From Clusia tigrina (Eukaryota; Arthropoda; Insecta; Diptera; Clusiidae): a DNA stretch of 64,000 nt. The notes under the pieces were generated by a model. That model saw only the letters and a program-made list of their open reading frames with translations, was not told the origin of the DNA and did no database searches. The position numbers and the translations under genes are program-made. Where the stretch lies: NCBI GenBank assembly GCA_920105625.2, contig OV050030.1, positions 177,335,315-177,399,314 on the forward strand, written 5' to 3'. Below, piece by piece: positions 34,136 through 46,962 of this stretch; the first letter of the stretch is position 1, and each line of letters begins with the position of its first letter.

Positions 34136-34152
34136 TCACGTCGGGGTCACCA
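34136..34152 (-). promoter_or_regulatory. BEL primer-binding site (copy A)
   Basis: On minus, TGGTGACCCCGACGTGA lies four bases inside the 5' LTR. It starts with TGG, the complement of a tRNA CCA end. I cannot name the tRNA. Confidence 0.7.
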
Positions 34153-34156
34153 AAAA

Positions 34157-34669
34157 TGTTTAAGGATATTTTTCCTTAAATGGTTGCCAGTTCGGTGCTT
34201 GTACCAAAATGGCTGATGAATTGTTATATGGTGCTTGTACCAGTATAACGTAGGTTAATCACAAATTGATTAGTTAGTTTGCTATTTCGGTGCTTGTACC
34301 AATATAGCTGTTGCGATTGTTATATGGCGCATGAACCAGTATAACTTAAAAGGAAGACAAATGCGTGTGGTTGATGGAGTCAATTATTAAAAACTGACTG
34401 ATTTATTTCATAAAGGTGTGAACTTATATACTAATTGATACACATATAATTACAATAACAATTAAGTAATTTAAGTAATGCTTACGTACAGAATAAAACG
34501 GAAATATCATGTTACTTAAAATTAAAGAAATTGAAAATAAATTTTCACACATAAAAATGCTAGCTTGCAAAATTGTGCATACGTATGTGCAAATATAGCT
34601 AACTGCAATTTGATGTGCATATTCGTTCGTGGAGCAGTGGGATCGCTACGCTCGGCATATGGTTAAACA
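34157..34669 (-). repeat. BEL 5' LTR (copy A)
   Basis: 513 bp, TGTTTAAGG...GGTTAAACA on plus. It is upstream of gag on minus, so it should hold the promoter. A repeated GGTGCTTGTACCA-type motif occurs three times near the left end, near 34195, 34231 and 34290; each contains an inverted pair (GGTGCTTGTACC). Confidence 0.95.
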
Positions 34670-34674
34670 CCATC

Positions 34675-35441
34675 TTTAATTGAGTCTCGTGTGATCAAAA
34701 GGTGATATTCTTATTGTCGTATGTTTGGAATGGAAAGGATGTATAGCAGCAAAGATCTGTTTGTATAGACGGTCGGTCCCAGATTCGAAAGCTTCTATGA
34801 CATTCTAATACGGAAGTGTTTCTATCTCAGTATTTTTGCGGCTGACTCCCTATTTGTCAAGGAGGTTTGTGTGTATAATGACGTTTTTTTCCATTTGTCA
34901 GGCTCGTATAATTTCATTCACATCGTCTTTTAGAACTAACACTCTATTCAGGGATCCGACTTTTTGAAATCTTTTTCGTCAGCAACACTGTTAAATTGAA
35001 TTACTAGTTGGTTGATGTTTTCTACCACCCCTTGTTTAACCTCGAAGAGTTTTTCGTTAATATGATATTAATGGTTATCATTGTCGACAAAGTATCTTTG
35101 ATTTTATAAGATCCGGTTCCAATCTGCGGCGTCTGGAGAACCCACAATACATTTCCATCCTTGTCTATCCAATCAATTGAGCGTGTTGGTCTTCTTCTTT
35201 CATTTTTCAGATCCTCAAGGCGGTCGACGATTTGGTTAAGATGAAACTTTATTACCATTTATACCTCCTTCTCTTTTCTATCAATTGAGTTGTCTGTGCC
35301 AAGACATTGGTAGCGCTCCAAATTGATAGCGTGTACCAGTTTAAAGTGTCCATTTATTATCCACTCATTTCCATTACAAATTGTTACAATTGGAGCTTTG
35401 TAATTAAAGATGTGCAGCCCCCATAACCAAAAGAGTGCCAT
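34675..35441 (-). pseudogene. env: Errantivirus-type env remnant, unit 7 (cut by BEL)
   Basis: Main part of the env remnant right of the BEL element. The downstream piece lies left of it at 27295-27401, and again at 26943-27055 in the local duplication. Surface-subunit end 35441-35259 (NEWIINGH, VHAINLERY); furin-like RRRPTRS below ATG 35258. Unlike short units it lacks the extra CT near 35021, so VENINQ stays nearer to frame; the segment around 34955 (CAGGGATCCGAC) is shortened. Confidence 0.7.
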
Positions 35442-35850
35442 AAATCTGTAATATATAAATTGGGGTGGCAGCTGGGGGCACTATTGATAATTTGTCAATA
35501 TTTTTTTTGCCCTCTTGTGCAAACCGCTTTGTCGGCTTGGAGCTCGATGTCGGCGTGGAGCCATCCATCCGATCGGGTTCTTTTAGGGGTCGTTCGCGCA
35601 GACACGTTTGCAGGATTTGCTGCCAAGGACCGAGCTGTTTCCAGCGATATGCCCCTGGCAAGCAAGGCCTTTTCATTACATCTCAGCCGACTCCTGGCTA
35701 ATAGTGATACCTATATCCTCCGGCCTGTCGGACAAGAGACGGATGCCCCCTCCAACTGGTCGTGTTCCATACTTTCATTGGCGATGGGACCAGTTGCCCT
35801 CTCGACTAATGATGGCTGTTGGCTCTTTGCACATTTGAAGGTGTGCATTC
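35404..35850 (-). pseudogene. Non-LTR ORF1 N-terminal fragment, unit 7
   Basis: As in unit 3, ATARSLAANP-type helix then KRTRSDG and PTKRFAQEGKKN, with the conserved TAG near 35713. Confidence 0.5.
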
Positions 35851-36441
35851 CATATTTTTAATAAATCAATTTATTATCTTTATACATATAGTTATTTTTT
35901 TATTTGTTTGCGTTTTGGTCATCCATGGGCGCCCCATGGGAAGGCTAATTGAAACGGTAGGTTCGCCGGACCTCATACGGAGTTCACTGTTAAACTTGAC
36001 TCTACCCCGTCAAGCAAGCTCACTGGCATAGTTGTTCCACCGTAAGTTTAGGGGGTTGTTTGGGTCAGTAGGTCTGATGAACTCTGCCCCAGGGAGTTTT
36101 TCTTCTCCCCCGCCCGGCTATCAGAAACCCAAATCCAGCAGAGTCATGACCGTACTGAAAGTGGGCCATTGGTCTGAAAAGGATTGCCGCACTTCCCCGA
36201 AGGGCTGACCAATTCATTAGTGTCTAGCGATTCGGCGGTCTCAACGAAACGTTCGATATGGGCCAGTAGTACTACTGGCTAGCCTTAACGACTGAGCAGG
36301 AATCGTAGAAGACTACTTGCAGCCTGTGCGATAGAGGTAGTTCTTAGTTTGTGTAATGGACCATGTAACCGTGTTTCATGTGCCATGTTCCAGCGCACAG
36401 TAAGCCCGTACACCGCACCAGGTGGACTACCTAACGTAGCG

Positions 36442-38412
36442 GATCCTTAATTTAAAAAAAGGTACAGCCAAACTAAAACGCGAAATTGGGTTAGCTAAAA
36501 AACGATCAATTAATAATTTTACAGCCGAAATAAACCCAACGATGCCAATTGCGAAAATTTGGACGAAAATATGGCGATTCTGTGGTTATAAAAGCACCCA
36601 TGGTATACATTGTATTCACGACCCAAATTCTTCCCCACAATCAACCACAGATAAAATACGTATTTCGAATATTTTTGCGAAGACTGGGATATCCCTGAAT
36701 CCCTCATGTTTATAGAAAGTCATCGACAAAATAATTGTCAATAGACTACGGTGGTGTGCCACTACAAATAAACTAGGCAATAGTCATCAAATGGGATTCA
36801 AAAGAGTCAAATCGACAACCGATACTCTGCTGTATGTCGATTCTCTGATTGCAAACTGCCTCTCGAAAAAGAAACACCTTACTATAATATCACTAGATTT
36901 CCAAAAAGCCTTAGATAAAATAGGAATCCACACCTTTATTGACCAGCTCATCGAATGGAAAGTAGGACCTAAAGTAATCAACTATGTAAAATATTTCATG
37001 ACCAATAGAAAAATTATAGTGAAAATTGGTCAACACATCTCCAATCTGCAACCACTACACAAGGATCACCTCTCTCGGTAATTCTCTTCCTAATAGCCTA
37101 CAATAAGCTTAGCCACACCATAGCATTGTAAAAGGACATCGACTTCTGCTCTTACGCAGTCGAGTTTAATATGATAGTCCAATCGAACAAAAACAAAATC
37201 CCTTCCATAGGTTTTACCACTCAATTTTAAAATATATCTAACTGGTGTGAATACTCGGGCGCTGTTCTTTGTACAACAAAATGCAAATTCATTCACATTT
37301 TGCCGAAAATACGTTTGCAACTGAACTGTCAAAGCTAATAACCTCCAAATACCCGAAGTAAATAACTTAAAAATCCTCGGTATACTCATCAACAAGAGAT
37401 ATAGATGGAATATCTTATCTCGACATCTAAATGTCGTAAAGTCTCTATCTAGCGCAAAATTTGACTGCTCCACCTACTCGCTGCCCCAAGTCGTAAAATC
37501 TCTCATTATCTCTAAAATTAACTACGGTTTATTTTTTTATGGATTTTGTAGCAAATCACTTCTCAACACTAAAAAGTGTCTACAACTCGGCGATTGCAAT
37601 CGCCCTTTGGGCTTTTCGGTCTACACCGATGTACAATATGCTTTTCGAGGCAAACTTACTCACCCTCGAGAATCACAGGAAACTACAGCTTAACAAACTA
37701 CCGAAATCAATTCTCCACAGCAACGATACAACTCTACTGAATCTAATAAAAAGACTCAAGAAAAATGTTAACGTACCAAAAATATCTTGAGATTCTTGAG
37801 AATTTTAAAAAGTGCGTCACATATCAATATTCCAAACTCACCCCTCACTCATACGATCCAACTACTCCCGCCTTGGCATCTAAAATCTTCAGCAATCAAT
37901 ACTTACATAAATTCATAATTCAAAATCGGAAGGAATTACAAGCTACAGCGTCACTAACGAAAATAAAATTATTAAATTGTGCAGCTAAATACGTTTGTGC
38001 TGCTCCTATGACTTCTACTCGTAACTACAATTTCTCCGACATCAAACATTTCCTGAAAATATACCACACCGACATAAAGAAGCTGATTTGGAACGTTACC
38101 TCGACATGGTATAAAGACATAAACCCACACCGAGTATCTCTTGTCGATTATTTACCTCGAACCACAGACACAATCAGTTGACTGGACAGCAACAAATTAC
38201 TAAGAGTCAGATTAGGTCATTCAAAAATTTCTCACGGATATCTGATGAATATTGAACCCAACTCGTTATGCAACTGCATTATCCAAACTCTTAATAGTCT
38301 CCTATCACATTACCTCCTTGAATGTCCACAACTGAACCGCTTAAGATATTATGTGTTTCACCATGATGAACCCCTAACCCTTCTCTCTAACCCCTCACCA
38401 AAAGATATTTGA
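36442..38412 (+). pseudogene. I-like ORF2 remnant, unit 7 (most complete in length)
   Basis: Linker 36442-36720, RT N-part 36791-37081 (motif A LDFQKALDK), catalytic loop SYAVE near 37153. This long form keeps ~270 bp missing elsewhere: INYGLFFYGFCSKS near 37515, then in another frame SVYNSAIAIALWAFRSTP (37539-37790), a region between RT and RNase H typical of I-like ORF2. C-terminal part 37765-38181, stopped by TGA 38179-38181 where other copies read on, then RLGHS...HYLLECP to TGA 38410-38412. Confidence 0.8.
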
Positions 38413-38847
38413 AAAAATCCTGAAATTTTTAAAAACATCTAAATTATATTACCTAATTTAATTCTCCCTCGTTAACTCACTCCCTTTACCCATAAGAAGC
38501 TAAAGGCCATAGTTTCTGTTGATGCTATAGTTATAATTAGGTATTAATTTAGTTAATACACTAATTTTATTAATAAATTAAAAATAAAATTGTTTGGACT
38601 TGGTAAAAAGGAAATATTTTAGATAACTTAAATAAATACGAGTATGTATTAGAAGACAACCAGGGAGGAAAAATAAATGAAGATTTGTTTCAAGTTAACG
38701 ATTTGTTAATTCTTTATTTTAAAAAATGTAATAGGTTTCCGTTTGACTGGACATCAACACCAACTCGTGCACCAATAAAACACTTGTATTAAAACGTTAT
38801 AAAATATATTTGTTCGCGGCGCTTTGCGTGCGCTCTGTTTCATCAGC

Positions 38848-39551
38848 CTAACTTGAATATGCCAAACTTTTACAGAGTTCTCCACTTAGACCCGCAATAT
38901 GTTTCTTTCTGATTCGCTAGCATCTTAGTGAATTCAAGGTCGATCTGCTTACCATCTTTAATTGAGTCTCGTGTAATCAAAAGGTGATATTCTTATTGTC
39001 GTATTTTTGGAATGGAATGGATGTATAGCAGCAAAGATCTGTTTGTATAGACGGTCGGTCCCATATTCGAAAGCTTTTATGACATTCTAATACTGAAGTG
39101 TTTCTATCTCAGTGTTTTTGCGGCTGACTCCCTATTTGTCAAGGAGGTTTGTGTTTATAATGACGTTTTTTTCCATCTGGCAGGCTCGTATAATTTCATT
39201 CACATCGTCTTTTAGAACTAACACTCTATTCAGGGTGTCTTGTTCCAACTTTTCGAAATTTTTTTCGTCAGAAACACTGTTAAATTGAATTACTAGTTGG
39301 TTGATGTTTTCTCTACCACCCCTTGTGTAACCTCGAAGAGTTTTTCGGTAATATGATATTAATGCTTATCATTCTCGACAATGTATCTTTGATTTTATAA
39401 GATCTGGTTCCAATCTGCGGCGTCTGGAGAACCCGTAATACATTTCCATCCTTGTCTATCCAATCAATTGACCTTGTTGGTCTTCTTCTTTCATTCTTCA
39501 GATCCTCAAAGCGGTCGACGATTTTGTTAAGATGAAACTTTATTACCATTT
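38848..39551 (-). pseudogene. env: Errantivirus-type env remnant, unit 8
   Basis: As unit 5, from ATG 39549; shares GACCTTG near 39469. Confidence 0.7.
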
Positions 39552-40289
39552 ATACCACCTTATCTTTTCACAAGGACAAGAGACGGATGCCCCCTCCAAC
39601 TGGTCGTGTTCCATACTTTCATTGGCGATGGGACCAGTTGCCCTCTCGACTAGTGATGGCTGTTGGCTCTTTGCACATTTGAAGGTGTGCATTCCATATT
39701 TTTAATAAATCAATTTATTATCTTTATACATATAGTTATTTTTTTATTTGTTTGCGTTTTGGTCATCCATGGGCGCCCCATGGGAAGGCTAATTGAAACG
39801 GTAGGTTCGCCGGACCTCATACGGAGTTCACTATTAAACTTGACTCTACCCCGTCAAGCAAGCTCACTGGCATAGTTGTTCCACCGTAAGTTTAGGGTTT
39901 TGTTTGGGTCAGTAGGTCTGATGAACCCTGCCCCAGGGAGTTTTTCTTGTCTCCCGCCCGGCTATCAGCAACCCAAATCCAGCAGAGACATGACCGTACT
40001 GAAAGTGGGCCATTGGTCTGAAAAGGATTGCCGCACTTCCCCGAAGGGCTAATCAATTCATTAGTGTCGAGCGATTCGGCGGTCTCCACGAAACGTTCGA
40101 TATGGGCCAGTAGGACTACTAACTAGCCTTAACGACTGAGCAGAAATCGTAGAAGACTACTTTCTGCCTGTGCGATAGAGGTAGTTCTTAGTTTGTGTAA
40201 TGGACCATGTCACCGTGTTTCATGTGCCATGTTCCAGCGCACAGTAAGCCCGTACACCGCAACAAGGTTGACTACCTAATCTAGGGGGG

Positions 40290-42029
40290 GATCCTTAATT
40301 AAAAAAAGGTACAGCCAAACTAAAACGCGAAATTGGGTTAGCTAAAAAACGATCAATTAATCATTTTACAGCCGAAATAAACCCAACGATGCCAATTGCG
40401 AAAATTTGGACGAAAATATGGCGATTCTGTGGTTATAAAAGCACCCATGGTATACAATGCATTCACGATCCAAATTCTTCCTCAAAATCAACCACAGATA
40501 AAATACGTATTTCGAATATTTTTAGCGAAGACTGGGATATCCCCTGAATTCCTCATGTTTATAAAAAGTAATCGACAAACTAATTGCCAATAGACTATGG
40601 TGGTGTGTCACAACGAATAAACTAGGCAATAGTCATCAAATGGGATTCAAAAGAGTCAAATCGACAACCGATACTCTGCTGTATGGCGATTATCTGATTG
40701 CAAACTGCCTCTCGGAAAAGAAACACCTAACTATAATATCACTAGATTTCCAAAAAGCCTTCGATAAAATAGGAATCCACAGCTTTATTGACCAGCTCAT
40801 CGAATGGAAAGTAGGACCTAAAGTAATCAACTATGTAAAATATTTCATGACCAATAGAAAAATTATAGTGAAAATTGGTAAACACATCTCGAATCTGCAA
40901 CCACTACACAAGGATCACCTCTCTTGGTAATTCTCTTCCTAATAGCCTACAATAAACTTAGCCACACCATAGCATTGTAAAAGGACACCGACTTCTGCTC
41001 TTACGCAGTCGAGTTTAATATGATAGTCCAATCGAACAAAAACAAAATCCCTTCCATAGGTCTTCCCACTCAATTTTAGAATATATCTAACTGGTGTGAA
41101 TACTCCGGCGCTGTTCTTTGTACAACAAAATGCAAATTCATTCACATTTGCCGCAAATACGTTTGCAACTGAACTGTCAAAGCTAATAACCTCCAAATAC
41201 CCGAAGTAAATAACTTAAAAATCCTCGGTATACTCATCAACAAGAGATATAGATGGAACAGCCAGATTGAATATCTTATCTCGACATCTAAATGTCGTAA
41301 AGTGTCTATCTAGCGCAAAATTTAACTGCACCACCTACTCCTGCCCCAAGAAAAATGTTAACGTACCAAAAATATTTTGAGATTCTTGAGAATTTTAAAA
41401 AGTGCTTCACATATCAATATTCCAAACTCAACCCTCACTCATACGATCCAACTACTCCCGCCTTGGCATCTAAAATCTTCAGCAATCAATACTTACATAA
41501 ATTCATAATTCAAAATCGGAAGGAATTACAAGCTACAGCGTCACTAACGAAACTAAAATTATTAAATTGTGCAACAATTGAAACTAAAATTATTAAATAC
41601 GTTTGTGTTGCTCCTATGACTTCTACTCGTAACTACATTTTCTCCGACATCAAACATTTCCTGAAAATATACCACACCGACATAAATAAGCTGATTTGGA
41701 ACGTTACCTCGACATGGTATAAAGACATAAACCCACACCGAATATCTCTTGTCGATTATTTACCTCGAACCACAGACACAATCAGTAGACTGGATAGCAA
41801 CAAATTACTAAGAGTCAGATTAGGTCATTCAAAGATTTCTCACGGATATCTGATGAATATTGAACCCAACTCGTTATGCAACTGCATTATCCAAACTCCT
41901 AATAGTCTCCTATCACATTACCTCCTTGAATGTCCACAACTGAACCGCTTAAGATATTATGTCTTTCACCATGATGAACCCCTAACCTTTCTCTCTAACC
42001 CCTCCCCAACAGATATTGAAAAATCCTGA
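40290..42029 (+). pseudogene. I-like ORF2 remnant, unit 8
   Basis: Same as unit 5 at the protein level in all visible parts: RT N-part 40640-40930, SYAVE near 41004, open 224-codon C-terminal part 41355-42029. Confidence 0.8.
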
Positions 42030-42447
42030 AATTTTTAAAAACATCTAAATTGTATTACCTAATTTAATTCTCCCTCGTTAACTCACTCCCTTTACCCATA
42101 AGAAGCTAAAGGCCATAGTTTCTATTGCTGCTATAGTTATAATTAGGTATTAATTTAGTTAATACACTAATTTTATTAATAAATTAAAAATAAAATTGTT
42201 TGGACTTGGTAAAAAGGAAATATTTTAGATAACTTAATTAAATATGTATTAGAAGACAACCAGGGAGGTAAAATAAATGAAGATTTGTTTCAAGTTAACG
42301 ATTTGTTAAATCTTTATTTTAAAAAATGTAATAGGTTTCCGTTTGACTGGACATCAACACCAACTCGTGCACCAATAAAACACTTGTCTTAAAACGTTAT
42401 AAAATATATCTGTTCGCGGCGCTTTGCGTGCGCTCCGTTTCATCAGC

Positions 42448-43305
42448 GTAATTTGAATAAGCCAAACTTTTACAGAGTTCTCCACTTAGACGCGCAATAT
42501 GTTTCTTTCTGATTCGCTAGCATCTTAGTGAATTCAAGGTCGATCTGCTTACCATCTTTAATTGAGTCTCGTGTAATCAAAAGGTGATATTCTTATTGTC
42601 GTATTTTTAGAATGGAAAGGGTGTATAGCAGCAAAGATCTGTTTGTATAGACGGTCGGTCCCATATTCGAAAGCTTCTATGACATTCTAATACGGAAGTG
42701 TTTCTATCTCAGTGTTTTTGCGGCTGGCTCCCTATTTCTCAAGGAGGTTTGTGTTTATATTGACTTTTTTTCCATCTGGCAGGCTCGTATAATTTCATTC
42801 ACATCTTCTTTTAGAATTAACACTCTATTCAGGGTATCTTGTTCCAACTTTTCGAAATCTTTTTCGTCAGCAACACTGTTAAATTGAATTACTAGTTGGT
42901 TGATATTTTCTACCACCCCTTGTGTAACCTCGAATAGTTTTTCGTTAATATGATATTAATGGTTATCATTCTCGACAATGTATCTTTGATTTTATAAGAT
43001 CTGTTTCCAATCTGCGGGGTCTGGAGAACCCGCAATACATTGCCATCCTTGTCTATCCAATCAATTGAGCGTGTTGGTCTTCTTCTTTAATTTTGCAGAT
43101 CCTCAAGGCGGTCGACGATTTAGTTAAGATGAAACTTTATTACCATTTATACCACCTTATCTTTTCTATCAATTGAGTTGTCTCTGCCAAGACATTGTTG
43201 TAGCGCTCCAAATTGATAGCGTGTACCAGTTTAGAGTGTCCATTTATTATCCACTCATTTCCATTATAAATTATTACAATTGGAGCTTTGTAATTAAAGA
43301 TGTGC
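42448..43305 (-). pseudogene. env: Errantivirus-type env remnant, unit 9
   Basis: Same gene parts as unit 6, but in its downstream half it is closer to unit 7: no extra CT near 42910 and CGCGCAATATG near 42491. It ends upstream at the LOA-like insertion. Confidence 0.65.
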
Positions 43306-43346
43306 AGCCCCATTTTTTTTTTTTTTTTTGTGGTCGGAACAATCTA

Positions 43347-43835
43347 GTAAGCGCAGCACTCAGACTGGCTACGACGCCGACTGATACGCCGACTGAGGCA
43401 GATAGGGGAAGATATAGGCATAGAGAAGGCAGCAGACCCCCAAATCGACAGCGGCAGCTACTGAGACGCCTACAGAGACGCTGACAGAGGCTGCAACGCC
43501 GACTGAGGCAGATAGGGGTAGATATAGGCATAGAGAAGGCAGCGGACCCCCCCAATCGGAAGCGGCAGCGTCTGAGACGCTGACAGAGGCTACAACACCG
43601 ACTGATATGCCGACTGAGGCAGATAGGGGTAGATATAGGCATAGAGATGCCAGCAGACCCCCCCCAATCGACAGCGCCAGCGACTGAGACGCTTACAGAG
43701 ACGCTGACAGAAGCTGTGAGGCCGACTGAGACGCCGACTGAGATGCCGACTGAGGCAGATAGGGGTAGATATAGGCATAGAGAAAGCAGCAGACCCCCCA
43801 ATCGACACTGGCAGCGACTGAGACCATTGTACTGC
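43347..43835. repeat. Minisatellite replacing the RT domain (copy B)
   Basis: Four GCAGATAGGG units at 43398, 43508, 43619 and 43755, the same spacing as copy A. Confidence 0.9.
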
Positions 43836-45192
43836 ACTTAAGGTTCCCTTCCCCTCAAAGGATTTGATAACAAATCTAATGGCAGCCTCATTCGCCACAG
43901 TTCTGGCGACATACCAATCATGTCGAGAGGGTGTAGCTGCCCTGACAACAGTTCCAACCAAAGGTGGTTGTTGACGGGCTATGCTTACCTGATTTCCTGG
44001 AAAGTGTGACTCCAACAGCAAGCTGAGTGTCTCACTTTGCCTCTCCGTATAGGAGCCATCAGGTTTCCTGAGCGACCCCAGCTTAGCGGTTTGGTCCTTT
44101 TTCAGGACTTTGACCAGTTTTGCCGTGTCACTCAGGGATTCGATATCACTGCTGAAATCTCTAAAAGAAGCCCTTTTCGAGTCCCGAATTAGCTTCTTGT
44201 AGTCCCTCTGAACACGTCGATATCGTTCCCAGTCCTCCTCAAGATTCGTCTTGAGGGCCCGGTTGAGGAGTTTTCTAGACTCACGCCTCAGCACATGAAG
44301 CTCTCGTTTCCACCATGGAACAGGAGTCTGGCTAAGAGGAGTTCTAGTTGGGCAGGCTAGCTCGAAGCTGTTTGTTAGAACAGTGTTGAGATGTTCAACA
44401 GCCGCCTCAATGTTTTGCTCCTTGCGAAGTTTCAGTGGCTTCACGTAATTGCTACGCAGTGCCTTCCTGTACTTTGGCCAGTCTGTTTTTCTTGGGTTTC
44501 TGGTGGGCAATGGCATCTGCGCCTGCTCGCCACACTGAAACTCAATGTATCTGTGGTCCGAGCACGAGTCTTCGGCGAGGACCCTCCAGTTGTTGATCGA
44601 CCATCCTAGTCTTGGATTTGACAGGGTGACGTCTATTACCTCCTGCCTTCTTGTAGTCACAAAAGTAGGCTGCTTGCCTACTTTTTTGATGTTCAGGCTG
44701 GAGGAGGCAATATACTCGAAAAGTCGAGAGCCCCGCCCATTGCACTTGCTGCTGCCCCAGATCGTATGCTGGGTATTAGCATCGCAACAAAGAACGAGAC
44801 CAAGATTGCGACGCTGACAGAACCCTACGAGAGTAGCAACCTTCCCAGGTGGTGGCGCATCCAAAGCATCGTAAGGAAAGTAAGCAGATGCAATCACGAA
44901 CCTCGACCATCCGTGCATACTCTTAAAACTAATCTCTGCCGCAACCAGATCCTGACAACAAAATAGGTCAAGGCAGGTCACTGCGAGCTGGGATGATATT
45001 ATAAGACCGATTCTAGGTCTAATCGAGTTTCTGTCATATAATATCGTGGCCCCTTTCATCGAGCCAAGGCCACAGAGGCGACCCCTAAAAGCCCAGGGCT
45101 CTTGTACTGTTGTTATGTGGGGTGATGTGTGCAGCAGGGTGAGTCGTCTACTTAGGAGTACAGTAGCGGCTTTACAATGCTACAAGTTAATC
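43836..45192 (-). pseudogene. LOA-like ORF2 endonuclease, truncated before RT (copy B)
   Basis: Same as copy A at the protein level: TAG near 45178, ATG 45059, DANTQHTIWGS, SDH, ends at the minisatellite. Confidence 0.8.
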
Positions 45193-45330
45193 TGCGTTGC
45201 TGTCAAAGGACGATAGCTACGAGAATCGTCCGAGCCATTCATCTAGGAAAGACATGAAAAGTGGCAGTCCCAAAGAAGAGACTCAGACGGCTCCGGTACC
45301 GAGAAACCGTGACATCCACAGAGACCTCAT

Positions 45331-46335
45331 CTATTGGCACCACAAGACTAGCACCACAAGACTAGCACCTTCGAGTGGTCCCCATGGGGGCACGTTATTG
45401 ACTACACTATTGAGCCAATCAAAGTTGGCCTGAGACGCGCACGACACCTGTAGAGTGCTGTCGTTTGTCTCATAGCCCTTCGCATTAGCTTCAGGAACGG
45501 AGGCAATGACGCGACGCATCAGATGACCGTTGCAGTATTTTATCTCTGCATCAATCAGCCGATGGTCAGGCGCCAGCTTCCCAATCACCGCCATCGGTTG
45601 CGGGCCGGTAGCCTTCTCGCTGTACGATGGCTTGGCTGCACCTTTGGAAGTGCTTGGGCGATGGTCCAGCTCACCACCCTCCACTGGCAAAGACTTCGCC
45701 GGGCAGATGGTTTTGCTGCGTGCAAGGGGCTGGGCATACTGCAGGTTATTGGCAACATTCTTTCCCGCCACATTAGCCGCCGCCGAGGTTTCGCTCGTAC
45801 CCTTTGGGGTCGTGGCGCCACCAGCAGTAACAGCTGCAGGGCAGGTGGGTATGTTGTTTTCAGCAACAATCTTCCGCCGCTTACCTCGCAAGCGAGATTT
45901 CGGAGCGGTCAATCCCTCCGCAGGCTCCGTGGCTTCCGTGGGTGTCACTTCCGCCGACCTGGGCCTTTTGGAGGGAGTTGACACAGAAGGGCCGGCAGAG
46001 CCTCGTGAGGATTTCTCCTGCACGAGCCTAGCAAACCGCTTCCTTCTCTTCCTTCCCGCTTGAGTTCACGTTGCCCCAGAACAACTGGTCGGTCGTTCCG
46101 CCACTGTGGTGACTTCCCGACGCAGGCCCTCTAGATCCAGGGTACGTTCCTCCGTCTCTGAAGAAGAAGAGATTGCGGTAACAACCCTCGTCACCTCCAG
46201 GATGCGCTCTCGCTGATAAAGGCGAGATACTTTAGCGATGGTTGGGGCCTCCAGAATCCGTGCTCCTGCCGCCGAAGCGGGTGGATTTCCACATGCGTGG
46301 GTTCCACCTGGAGTATAAAACCTAGTGTTGACCAT
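45331..46335 (-). pseudogene. LOA-like ORF1 with in-frame TGA (copy B)
   Basis: Same protein as copy A, TGA at 46066-46068, same 14-bp duplication at 45338-45365. Confidence 0.75.
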
Positions 46336-46541
46336 CGCCAGACAGTGGTTTTTGTTCGGGACTCCTCCCTAGCCAGTTTGGTCCACGGATGGTACCCATT
46401 CTCTATACCATCATTGAGACATAACTCCCGCCCCTCCTAAGAGGTTCAGAAGTAATGTCATTTGCCTACCAAGGGTCCCCCTATCCGCCACCTGGGGACG
46501 CGTCCGATGGGATGGCAGGCAAATCCAACACGGAGCCCCCA

Positions 46542-46962
46542 ACCCAAAAGAGTGTTATAAATCTGTAATATATAAATTGGGGTGGCAGCTGGGGGCACTA
46601 TTGATAGTTTGTCAATATTTTTTTTGTCCTCTTGTGCCATCCGCTTTGTTGGCCTGGAGCTCGATGTCGGCGTGGAGCCATCCATCCGATCGGGTTCTTT
46701 TAGGGATCGTTCGCGCAGACACGTTTGCAGGATTTGCTGCCAAGGACCGAGCTGTTTCCAGCGATATGCCCCTGGCAAGCAAGGCCTTTTCATTACATCT
46801 CATCCGACTCCTGGCTAATAGTGATACCTATATCCTCCGGCCTATCGGACAAGAGACGGATGCCCCCTCCAACTGGTCGTGTTCCATACTTTCATCGGCG
46901 ATGGGACCAGTTGCCCTCTCGACTAATGATGGCTGTTGGCTCTTTGAACATTTGAAGGTATG
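46542..46962 (-). pseudogene. Non-LTR ORF1 N-terminal fragment, unit 9
   Basis: Same as unit 6 (ARGISLETARSLAANP, KRTRSDG). Confidence 0.5.

Larger units (their letters stand above)
27407..34669 (-). mobile_element. BEL/Pao LTR retrotransposon with truncated env (copy A)
   Basis: A 7,263-bp element begins TGTTTAAGG and ends GGTTAAACA, flanked by the 5-bp duplication CCATC at 27402-27406 and 34670-34674. The empty site is seen in other units (CTTACCATCTTTAATTG). The genes run right to left: gag, protease, RT, RNase H, integrase, DUF5641, partial env. The pol frame is interrupted by three TGA codons (32553, 31054, 30559) and by frame changes near 32112, 29318 and 28845. It inserted into the env remnant of unit 7. 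It cannot move by itself. Confidence 0.95.
26523..38412. repeat. Array unit 7 (longest form, with BEL insertion)
   Basis: Layout: 26523-26942 I-like tail and unassigned stretch; 26943-27401 env C-terminal part, duplicated; 27407-34669 BEL element; 34675-35441 rest of env; 35404-35850 ORF1-like; 35865-36441 leader-like; 36442-38412 ORF2 remnant with an extra ~270 bp (37490-37760) that the short units lack. Net length about 4.3 kb. Confidence 0.9.
17281..39185. repeat. 21.9-kb higher-order repeat, copy A (units 5-7)
   Basis: This block matches 39186-61103 almost base for base. The offset is 21,906 up to about 20.2 kb and 21,917 after about 21.2 kb. The left limit is set where units 5 and 8 begin to agree: both share the unusual GACCTTG in the env remnant near 17563 and 39469, but they differ just upstream, for example CCATTTGTCAGG against CCATCTGGCAGG. 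The block contains one LOA-like and one BEL insertion. Ends are accurate to roughly 50-100 bases by eye. Confidence 0.9.
38413..42029. repeat. Array unit 8 (copy of unit 5)
   Basis: Same layout as unit 5, shifted by 21,906: 38413-38847 I-like tail, 38848-39551 env, 39574-39704 ORF1-like distal end, 39706-40289 leader-like, 40290-42029 ORF2 remnant. The first ~770 bp differ from unit 5 because the duplication breakpoint lies near 39185. Confidence 0.9.
43306..46541 (-). mobile_element. LOA-like non-LTR retrotransposon lacking RT (copy B)
   Basis: The same insertion as 21389-24624, at the same base of its unit: AGCCCCA 43306-43312, poly(A) as T 43313-43329, AGCCCCCA 46534-46541. I see one base difference (GCCAACTGAG/GCCGACTGAG near the first minisatellite unit). 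Confidence 0.85.
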
